64,000 nucleotides of DNA, taken from assembly GCA_947623455.1 (NCBI GenBank), contig OX392527.1, positions 7,560,001 to 7,624,000 of the forward strand, in the 5' to 3' direction. The position numbers and the translations under genes were made by a program. Shown here piece after piece: positions 43,901 through 55,900 of the stretch. Every line of letters begins with the position of its first letter. Within the stretch, counting starts at the first letter, position 1. This stretch comes from Mimachlamys varia (lineage: Eukaryota > Mollusca > Bivalvia > Pectinida > Pectinidae). A model generated the notes under the pieces. The model saw only the letters and a program-made list of their open reading frames with translations. It did not search any database and was not told the DNA's origin.

Positions 43901-46900
43901 TGTTAGTGTCAGTCACAGCTGTAACCAGTTTTAAAGTCAGTCAAAGCTGTAACCAGTGTCAGTGTCAGTCACAGCTGTTACCAGTGTCAGTGTCAGTCAC
44001 AGCTGTAACCAGTGTTAATGTCAGTCACAACTGTAACCATTGTCAGTGTCAGTCACAGCTGTAACCAGTGTTAATGTCAGTCAAAGATGTAACTAGTGTT
44101 AATGTCAGTCACAGCTGTAACCAGTGTTAATGTCAGTCACAACTGTAACCAGTGTCAGTGTCAGTCACAGCTGTAACCAGTGTTAATGTCAGTCAAAGCT
44201 GTAACTAGTGTTAATGTCAGTCACAGCTGTAACCAGTGTTAATGTCAGTCACTGCTGTAACCAGTGTTAGTGTCAATCTCAGCTGTAACCAGTGTTAGTG
44301 TCAGTCACAATTGTAACCAGTGTCAGTGTCAGTCACAGCTGTTACCAGTGTTAGTGTCAGTCACAGCTGTAACCAGCATTAATGTCAGTCACGGCTGTTA
44401 CCAGTGTTAGTGTCAGTCACAGCTGTAACCAGTGTCAGTGTCAGTCACAGCTGTTACCAGTGTTAGTGTCAGTCACAGCTGTAACCAATATCAGTGTCAG
44501 TCACAGCTATAACCAGTGTTAGTGTCAGTCACAGCTGTAACCAGAGTTAAAGTCAGTCACAGCTGTAACCAGTGTCAGTGTCAGTCACAGCTGTTACCAG
44601 TGTCAGTGTCAGTCACAGCTGTAACCAGTGTTAACGTCAGTCACAACTGTAACCAGTGCCAGTGTCAGTCACAGCTGTAACCAGTGTTAGTGTCAGTCAC
44701 AACTGTAACCATTGTCAGTGTCAGTCACAGCTGTAACCAGTGTTAATGTCAGTCAAAGATGTAAGTAGTGTTAATGTCAGTCACAGCTGTAACCAGTGTT
44801 AATGTCAGTCACAGCTGTAACCAGTGTCAGTGTCAGTCACAGCTGTAACTAGTGTTAATGTCAGTCACAGCTGTAACCAGTGTCAGTCACAGCTGTTACC
44901 AGTGTCAGTGTCAGTCACAGCTGTAACCAGTGTTAATGTCAGTCACAACTGTAACCAGTGTCAGTGTCAGTCACAGCTGTAACCAGTGTTAGTGTCAGTC
45001 ACAACTGTAACCATTGTCAGTGTCAGTCACAGCTGTAACCAGTGTTAATGTCAGTCAAAGATGTAACTAGTGTTAATGTCAGTCACAGCTGTAACCAGTG
45101 TTACTGTCAGTCAAAGCTGTAACTCGTGCTAATGTCAGTCACAGCTGTAAGCAGTGTTAATGTCAGTCATAACTGTAACCAGTGCCAGTGTCAGTCACAG
45201 CTGTAACCAGTGTTAGTGTCAGTCACAACTGTAACCATTGTCAGTGTCAGTCACAGCTGTAACCAGTGTTAATGTCAGTCACAACTGTAACCAGTGCCAG
45301 TGTCAGTCACAGCTGTAACCAGTGTTAGTGTCAGTCACAACTGTAACCATTGTCAGTGTCAGTCACAGCTGTAACCAGTGTTAATGTCAGTCAAAGATGT
45401 AAGTAGTGTTAATGTCAGTCACAGCTGTAACCAGTGTTAATGTCAGTCACAACTGTAACCAGTGTCAGTGTCAGTCACAGCTGTAACCAGTGTTTGGTCA
45501 GTCACAACTGTAACCATTGTCAGTGTCAGTCACAGCTGTAACCAGTGTTAATGTCAGTCAAAGAAGTAACTAGTGTTAATGTCAGTCACAGCTGTAACCA
45601 GTGTTACTGTCAGTCACAGCTGTAACCAGTGTCAGTGACAGTCACAGCTGTTACCAGTGTTAGTGTCAGTCACAGCTGTAACCAGTGTCAGTGGCAGTCA
45701 CAGCTGTAACCAGTGTTAATGTCAGTCACAGCTGTAACTAGTGCTAATGTCAGCCACAGCTGTTACCATTGTTAATGTCAGTCACAGCTGTAACCAGTGT
45801 TAGTGTCAGTCACAGCTGTAACCAGTATTAATGTCAGTCACAACTGTAGCCAGTGTTAGTGTCAGTCACATCTGTAACCAGTGTTAATGTCAGCCAAAAC
45901 TGTTACCAGTGTTAATGTCAGTCACAGCTGTAACCAGTGTTAGTGTCAGTCACAGCTGTAACCAGTGTCAGTGTCAGTCACAGCTGTAACCAGTATTAAT
46001 GTCAGTCACAACTGTAACCAGTGTTAATGTCAGTCACAGCTGTAGCCAGTGTTAATGTCAGTCACAGCTGTTACCAGTGTTAATGTCAGTCACAGCTGTT
46101 ACCAGTGTTAATGTCAGTCACAGCTGTAACCAGTGTTAGTGTCAGTCACAGCTGTAACCAGTATTAATGTCAGTCACAACTGTAACCAGTGTTAATGCCA
46201 GTCACAGCTGTAACCAGTGTTAATGTCAGTCACAGCTGTAACCAGTGTTAGTGTCAGTCACAGCTGTTACCAGTGTTAATGTCAGTCACAACTGTTACCA
46301 GTGTTAATGTCAGTCACAGCTGTAACCAGTGTTAATGTCAGTCACAGCTGTAACCAGTGTTAGTGTCAGTCACAGCTGTTACCATTGTTAATGTCAGTCA
46401 CAGCTGTTACCAGTGTTAGTGTCAGTCACAGCTGTTACCAGTATTAATGTCAGTCACAACTGTAGCAAGTGTTAGTGTCAGTCACAGCTGTAACCAGTGT
46501 TAATGTCAGCCAAAACTGTTACCAGTGTTAATGTCAGTCACAGCTGTAACCAGTGTTAGTGTCAGTCACAGCTGTAACCAGTGTCAGTGTCAGTCACAGC
46601 TGTAACCAGTATTAAAGTCAGTCACAACTGTAACCAGTGTTAGTGTCAGTCACAGCTGTAACCAGTGTTAATGTCAGTCACAGCTGTTACCAGTGTTAAT
46701 GTCAGTCACAACTGTTACCAGTGTTAATGTCAGTCACAGCTGTAACCAGTGTTAGTGTCAGTCACAGCTGTAACCAGTGTTAGTGTCAGTCACAGCTGTA
46801 ACCAGTGTTAATGTCAGTCACAGCTGTAACCAGTGTTAATGTCAGCCACAGCTGTTACCAGTGTTAATGTCAGTCACAGCTGTAACCAGTGTTAGTGTCA

Positions 46901-49900
46901 GTCACAGCTGTAACCAGTGTCAGTGTCAGTCACAGGTGTTACCAGTGTTAATGTCAGTCACAGCTGTAACCAGTGTCAGGGTCAGTCACAACTGTAACCA
47001 GTTTTAATGCAAACATTTTTAGTGTTGACCTCAATATAATGAGGTTAAATGTTACAAAAAAGTGTGAAAACCACACCACACTATATAGTCTGCCACACTA
47101 TAACATCATATAGACTACCACAACAGTGTTACTACACACACTCCTAGCTACGGACTCACTGGCTTTGGTTACTGACATCTATGTAATCATATTCACATCG
47201 CACCGACGCGCCTGGGCCCCCACAGCAATCATCCCATGATGGACAATGTTGTAAAAGAGAACAACTGAAAGACAATGATACTGGACAATAGTTGTATCTA
47301 CTACATAGAAATATGGCCTCACAATACCAGGTGCTGTATTGTATACCGTGAAATTTCTTATATTTGAATGTCATATATATATAGAATGAATATTAAACTT
47401 ATTAATGATCTATGACTGACATTTATCGGTTAATCCTGTTTTAGGCACTAGAATTGTTTACTTACCGACACTGACCACACAGTTTACAGAGGCCCAGGGA
47501 AAGGTTCGCAAACACAAACAGTGGCCAACCATAACTAGCCATGGCATACTTCATGTAATGGCTCATGTTCTTAATGGTCATCCAGTCCTGGGGGTGTTGC
47601 CTCCTGTCACTGTCGGGTAAACTGTTACTGGCTCTAGAAATACAGAGTGTAATACAAAGTGCTACTGGCTCTAGAAATACAGAGTGTAATACAAACTGTT
47701 ACTGGCTCTAGAAATACAGAGTGTAATACAAAGTGCTACTGGCTCTAGAAATACAGAGTGTAATACAAACTGTTACTGGCTCTAGAAATATAGTGTAATA
47801 CAAATTGTTACTGGCTCTAGAAATACAGAGTGTAATACAAACTGTCACTGGCTCTAGAAATACATAGTGTAATACAAACTGTTACTGGCTCTAGAAATAC
47901 AGAGTGTAATACAAACTGTTACTGGCTCTAGAAATACAGTGTAATACAAATTGTTACTGGCTCTAGTATACAGTGTAATACAAACTGTTACTAGCTCTAG
48001 AAATACAGAGTGTAATACAAAGTGCTACTGGCTCTAGAAATACAGAGTGTAATACAAACTGTTACTGGCTCTAGAAATACAGAGTGTAATACAAAGTGTT
48101 ACTGGCTCTAGAAATACAGAGTGTACTACAAACTGTTACTGGCTCTAGAAATACAGAGTGTAATACAAATTGTTACTGGCTCTAGAAATACAGTGTAATA
48201 CAAATTGTTACTGGCTCTAGTATACAGTGTAATACAAACTGTTACTGGCTCTAGAAATACAGAGTGTAATACAAACTGTTACTGGCTCTAGAAATACAGA
48301 GTGTAATACAAACTGTTACTGGCTCTAGAAATACAGTGTAATACAAATTGTTACTGGCTCTAGTATACAGTGTAATACAAACTGTTACTGGCTCTAGAAA
48401 TACAGAGTGTAATACAAACTGTCACTGGCTCTAGAAATACAGTGTGTAATACAAAATGTTACTGGCTCTAGAAATACAGTGTGTAATACAAAATGTTACT
48501 GGCTCTAGAAATACAGTGTGTAATACAAACTGTTACTGGCTCTAGAAATACAGAGTGTAATACAAACTGTTACTGGCTCTAGAAATACAGAGTGTAATAC
48601 AAACTGTTACTGGCTCTAGAAATACATAGTGTAATACAAAGTGTTACTGGCTCTAGAAATACAGAGTGTAATACAAACTGTTACTGGCTCTAGAAAAACA
48701 GAGTGTTATACAAACTGTTACTGACTCTAGAAATACAGAGTGTAATACAAACTGTTACTGGCTCTAGAAATACAGAGTGTAATACAAACTGTTACTGGCT
48801 CTAGAAAAACAGTGTAATACAAATTGTTACTGGCTCTAGTATACAGTGTAATTCAAACTGTTACTGGCTCTAGAAATACAGAGTGTAATACAAACTGTTA
48901 CTGGCTCTAGAAAAACAGAGTGTAATACAAACTGTTACTGGCTCTAGAAATACACAGTGTAATACAAAGTGTTACTGGCTCTAGAAATACAGAGTATAAT
49001 ACAAACTGTTACTGGCTCTAGAAATACAGTGTGTAATACAAAGTGTTACTGGCTCTAGAAATACAGAGTGTAATACAAACTGTTACTGGCTCTAGAAATA
49101 CAGTGTAATACAAACTGTTACTGGCTCTAGAAATACAGAGTGTAATACAAACTGTTACTGGCTCTAGAAATACAGAGTGTAATACAAAGTGTTACTGGCT
49201 CTAGAAATACAGAGTGTAATACAAAGTGTTACTGGCTCTAGAAATACAGAGTGTATTACAAACTGTTACTGGCTCTAGAAATACAGAGTGTAATACAAAC
49301 TGTTACTGGCTCTAGAAATACAGAGTGTAATACAAACTGTTACTGGCTCTAGAAATACAGAGTGTAATACAAACTGTTACTGGCTCTAGAAATACAGAGT
49401 GTAATACAAAGTGTTACTGGCTCTAGAAATACAGAGTGTAATACAAAATGTTACTGGCTCTAGAAATACAGAGTGTAATACAAATTGTTACTGGCTCTAG
49501 AAATACAGAGTGTAATACAAACTGTTACTGGCTCTAGAAATACAGAGTGTAATACAAACTGTTACTGGCTCTAGAAATACAGAGTGTATTACAAACTGTT
49601 ACTGGCTCTAGAAATACAGTGTAATACCAACTGTTACTGTCTCTAGAAATATGGAGTGTAATACAAAATGTACATGTATATATTATGTATATTTAATTCA
49701 CATTGACATTTCATTATCTGTAATTCACATTGACATTTCATTATGTGTAGATCACATTGATATTTCATTATATGTAACGCACACTAACATTTCATTATGT
49801 GTAATTCACACTAACATTTCATTATGTGTAATTCACACTGACATTTCATTATGTGTAGATCACATTGATATTTCATTATATGTAACGCACACTAACATTT

Positions 49901-52900
49901 CATTATGTGTAGATCACATTGATATTTCATTATATGTAATGCACACTAACATTTCATTATGTGTAATTCACACTGACATTTCATTATGTGTAATTCACAT
50001 TGATATTACATTACATTGACATTTCATTATGTGTCATAACCATTTTTTAATTTGGGTAACATGTTGGGGGTATACCTAGATGATGCTGAGTTAGGACGGT
50101 ATAATGACCTGTAGTATGTGTGAGGTAACATGTTAGGGTTATACCTAGGTGATGCTGAGTTAGGACAGTATAATGACCTGTAGTATGTGTGAGGTAACAT
50201 GTTAGGGTTATACCTAGGTGATGCTGAGTTAGGACGGTATAATGACCTGTAGTATGTGTGAGATAACATGTTAGGGGTATACCTAGGTGATGCTGAGTTA
50301 GGACGGTATAATGACCTGTAGTATGTGTGAGGTAACATGTTAGGGGTATACCTAGGTGATGCTGAGTTAGGACGGTATAATGACCTGTAGTATGTGTGAG
50401 GTAACAGGTTAGGGGTATACCTAGGTGATGCTGAGTTAGGACAGTATAATGACCTGTAGTATGTGTGAGGTAACAGGTTAGGGGTATACCAAGGTGATGC
50501 TGAGTTAGGACAGTATAATGACCTGTAGTATGTGTAAGGTAACAGGTTAGGGGTATACCTAGGTGATGCTGAGTTAGGACAGTATAATGACCTGTAGTAT
50601 GTGTAAGGTAACAGGTTAGGGGTATACCTAGGTGATGCTGAGTTAGGACAGTATAATGACCTGTAGTATGTGTAAGGTAACAGGTTAGGGGTATACCTAG
50701 GTGATGCTGAGTTAGGACAGTATAATGACCTGTAGTATGTGTGAGGTAACATGTTTGGGGTATACCTAGGTGATGCTGAGTTAGGACAGTATAATGACCT
50801 GTAGTATGTGTAAGGTAACAGGTTAGGGGTATACCTAGGTAATGCTGAGTTAGGACAGTATAATGACATGTAGTATGTGTGAGGTAACATGTTAAGGGTA
50901 TACCTAGGTAATGCTGAGTTAGGACGGTATAATGACCTGTAGTTTGTGTAAGGTAACATGTTAGGGGTATACCTAGGTGATGCTGACTTAGGACGGTATA
51001 ATGACCTGTAGTATGTGTGAGGTAACAAGTTAGGGGTATACCTAGGTGATGCTGACTTAGGACGGTATAATGACCTGTAGTATGTGTGAGGTAACAAGTT
51101 AGGGGTATACCTAGGTGATGCGGACTTAGGACGGTATAATGACCTGTAGTATGTGTGAGGTAACATGTTAGGGGTATACCTAGGTGATGCTGACTTAGGA
51201 CGGTATAATGACCTGTAGTATGTGTGAGGTAACAAGTTAGGGGTATACCTAGGTGATGCTGACTTAGGACGGTATAATGACCTGTAGTATGTGTGAGGTA
51301 ACATGTTAGGGGTATACCTAGGTGATGCTGACTTAGGACGGTATAATGACCTGTAGTATGTGTGAGGTAACATGTTAGGGGTATACCTAGGTGATGCTGA
51401 CTTAGGACGGTATAATGACCTGTAGTATGTGTAAGGTAACATGTTAGGGGTATACCTAGGTGATGCTGAGTTAGGACAGTATAATGACCTGTAGTATGTG
51501 TGAGGTAACAGATTAGGGGTATACCTAGGTGATGCTGAGTTAGGACGGTATAATGACCTGTAGTATGTGTAAGGTAACAGGTTAGGGGTATACCTAGGTG
51601 ATGCTGAGTTAGGACGGTATAATGACCTGTAAAATGTGTAAGGTAACAGGTTAGGGGTATACCTAGGTGATGCTGAGTTAGGACGGTATAATGACCTGTA
51701 GTATGTGTGAGGTAACAGGTTAGGGGTATACCCAGGTGATGCTGAGTTAGGACGGTATAATGACCTGTAGTATGTGTGAGGTAACATGTTAGGGGTATAC
51801 CCAGGTGTTGCTGAGTTAGGACGGTATAATGACCTGTAGTATGTGTAAGGTAACATGTTAGGGGTATACCTAGGTGATGCTGAGTTAGGACGGTATAATG
51901 ACCTGTAGTATGTGTGGGTAACATGTTAGGGGCATACCTAGGTGATGCTGACTTAGGACGGTATAATGACCTGTAGTATGTGTGAGGTAACAGTTTAGGG
52001 GTATACCTAGGTGATGCTGACTTAGGACGGTATAATGACCTGTAGTATGTGTAAGGTAACATGTTAGGGGTATACCTAGGTGATGCTGAGTTAGGAAGGT
52101 ATAATGACCTGTAGTATGTGTAAGGTAACAGGTTAGGGGTATACCTAGGTGATGCTGACTTAGGACGGTATAATGACCTGTAGTATGTGTAAGGTAACAT
52201 GTTAGGGGTATACCTAGGTGATGCTGACTTAGGACGGTATAATGACCTGTAGTATGTGTAAGGTAACATGTTAGGGGTATACCTAGGTGATGCTGACTTA
52301 GGACGGTATAATGACCTGTAGTATGTGTGAGGTAACAGTTTAGGGGTATACCTAGGTGATGCTGACTTAGGACGGTATAATGACCTGTAGTATGTGTAAG
52401 GTAACATGTTAGGGGTATACCTAGGTGATGCTGAGTTAGGAAGGTATAATGACCTGTAGTATGTGTAAGGTAACAGGTTAGGGGTATACCTAGGTGATGC
52501 TGAGTTAAGACGGTATAATGACCTGTAGTATGTGTAAGGTAACATGTTAGGGGTATACCTAGGTGAAGCTGAGTTAGGACGGTATAATGACCTGTAGTAT
52601 GTGTGAGGTAACATGTTAGGGGTATACCTAGGTGATGCTGAGTTAGGACGGTATAATGACCTGTAGTATGTGTAAGGTAACAGGTTAGGGGTATACCCAG
52701 GTGATGCTGAGTTAGGACGGTATAATGACCTGTAGTATGTGTGAGGTAACATGTTAGGGGTATACCTAGGTGATGCTGAGTTAGGAAGGTATAATGACCT
52801 GTAGTATGTGTAAGGTAACAGGTTAGGGGTATACCTAGGTGATGCTGACTTAGGACGGTATAATGACCTGTAGTATGTGTAAGGTAACATGTTAGGGGTA

Positions 52901-55900
52901 TACCTAGGTGATGCTGACTTAGGACGGTATAATGACCTGTAGTATGTGTAAGGTAACATGTTAGGGGTATACCTAGGTGATGCTGACTTAGGACGGTATA
53001 ATGACCTGTAGTATGTGTGAGGTAACAGTTTAGGGGTATACCTAGGTGATGCTGACTTAGGACGGTATAATGACCTGTAGTATGTGTAAGGTAACATGTT
53101 AGGGGTATACCTAGGTGATGCTGAGTTAGGAAGGTATAATGACCTGTAGTATGTGTAAGGTAACAGGTTAGGGGTATACCTAGGTGATGCTGAGTTAAGA
53201 CGGTATAATGACCTGTAGTATGTGTAAGGTAACATGTTAGGGGTATACCTAGGTGAAGCTGAGTTAGGACGGTATAATGACCTGTAGTATGTGTGAGGTA
53301 ACATGTTAGGGGTATACCTAGGTGATGCTGAGTTAGGACGGTATAATGACCTGTAGTATGTGTAAGGTAACAGGTTAGGGGTATACCCAGGTGATGCTGA
53401 GTTAGGACGGTATAATGACCTGTAGTATGTGTGAGGTAACAGGTTAGGGGTATACCTAGGTGATTCTGAGCTAGGACGGTCATGTGTGTCTGTGATCCTG
53501 GTGCCTGTTGTCAGTTTGTCCGAGACCTGACCTCCTGTGGTCACTGAGCTGTAGTGTGGTTTCCTGTCTTGTGAGAGAGAACCATAGTTGTCGTTCGACC
53601 TCTCAGACGTGACAGACAGCAGGGACACATCCTGCTCCCTATTCACCAATATGAGTCCTGCTGCAATGTCTGTTGCCACCAGATCCAGCTCCACATTCTG
53701 TAAGAGTAAACAGATGACAGGTACAGTGAATTATGATATCCTTGATGAATGTTCTCATAATTTCTCTGTGCCAGGGATGCTGATTGCTCAAACTTTTAGA
53801 CCTATTCACCCTCTGGTCAATCATCTGATTGGATTGTTGACTGGAGGTTTTGGTGTGTGTATAATAATGACTGAAGGTTTTGGTGTGTGTATAATAATGA
53901 CTGGAGGTTTTGGTGTGTGTATAATAATGACTGGAGGTTTTGGTGTGTGTATAATAATGACTGGAGGTTTTGGTGTGTGTATAATAATGACTGGAGGTTT
54001 TGGTGTGTGTATAATAATGACTGGAGGTTTTGGTGTGTGTATAATAATGACTGGAGGTTTTGGTGTGTATGATAATGACTGGAGGTTTTGGTGTGTGTAT
54101 AATAATGACTGGAGGTTTTGGTGTGTGTATAATAATGACTGAAGGTTTTGGTGTGTGTATAATAATGACTGGAGGTTTTGGTATGTGTATAATAATGACT
54201 GGAGGTTTTGGTGTGTGTATAATAATGACTGGAGGTTTTGGTGTGTGTATGATAATGACTGGAGGTTTTGGTGTGTGTATAATAATGACTGGAGGTTTTG
54301 GTGTGTGTATAATAATGACTGGAGGTTTTGGTGTGTGTATAATAATGACTGGAGGTTTTGGTGTGTGTATAATAATGACTGGAGGTTTTGGTGTGTGTAT
54401 AATAATGACTGGAGGTTTTGGTGTGTGTATAATAATGACTGGAGGTTTTGGTGTGTGTATAATAATGACTGGAGGTTTTGGTGTGTGTATAATAATGACT
54501 GGAGGTTTTGGTGTGTGTATAATAATGACTGGAGGTTTTGGTGTGTATATAATAATGACTGGAGGTTTTGGTGTGTATAATAATAATAACTGGAGGTTTT
54601 GGTGTGTGTATAATAATGACTGAAGGTTTTGGTGTGTATGATAATGACTGGAGGTTTTGGTGTGTGTATAATAATGACTGGAGGTTTTGGTGTGTGTATA
54701 ATAATGACTGGAGGTTTTGGTGTGTGTATAATAATGACTGGAGGTTTTGGTGTGTGTATAATAATGACTGGAGGTTTTGGTGTGTGTATAATAATGACTG
54801 GAGGTTTTGGTGTGTATGATAATGACTGGAGGTTTTGGTGTGTGTATAATAATGACTGGAGGTTTTGGTGTGTGTATAATAATGACTGGAGGTTTTGGTG
54901 TGTGTATAATAATGACTGGAGGTTTTGGTGTGTGTATAATAATGACTGGAGGTTTTGGTGTGTATATAATAATGACTGGAGGTTTTGATGTGTATATAAT
55001 AATAACTGGAGATCTTGGTGTGTGTATGATAATGGTCCCAGACAAGATGAATTAGATTGTAAATGTCTATTTAAGAAACAGAAAGTTTACCTGGAAAAAG
55101 TCTGTGAGAAGTTTAGCAATCTCGGTAAAGGCATCATGACTTCGATCATCACAGGATACACAGCAACACAGGAGCTTACATCTGTAACAGCAAAAAAATA
55201 ATCTCTAGTGGCCAAAATATACAGATACCATAATCTCTAGTGGCCAAGATATACAGATACCATAATTTCTAGTGGCCAAGATATACAGATACCATAATTT
55301 CTAGTGGCCAAGATATACAGATACCATAATTTCTAGTGGCCAAGATATACAGATACCATAATCTCTAGTGGCCAAGATATACAGATACCATAATTTCTAG
55401 TGGCCAAGATATACAGATACCATAATTTCTAGTGGCCAAGATATACAGATACCATAATTTCTAGTGGCCAAGATATACAGATACCATAATCTCTAGTGGT
55501 GGCCAAGATATACAGATACCATAATCTCTAGTGGCCAAGATATACAGATACCATAACCTCTAGTGGCCAAGATATTCAGATACCATAACTTCTAGTGGCC
55601 AAGATATACAGATACCATAACCTCCAGTGGCCAAGATATACAGATATCATAACATCCAGTGGCCAAGATGTACAGATACATAACCTCTAGTGGCCAAGAC
55701 ATAAAGATACCATAACTTCTAGTGGCCAAGATATACAGATACAATAACCTCCAGCGGCCAAGATATACAGATACCATAACCTCTAGTGGCCAAGATATAC
55801 AGATACCATAACCTCTAGTGGCCAAGACGTACAGATACGATAACTTCTAATGGCCAAGATGTACAGATACCATACCTTCTAGTGGCCAAGATATACAGAT

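Noticed and set aside
50047..53694. 1215-residue repeat protein reading
   Set aside because: It begins in real exon 4 but then runs through the donor array and changes repeat frame at an indel. I treat it as intron unless transcripts show decoy donor use (see finding).
53639..55055. Long frames with [10 protein letters not shown] or [10 protein letters not shown] repeats
   Set aside because: Products of a 30-bp intronic array; both strands are open, no start context, no conserved domain.
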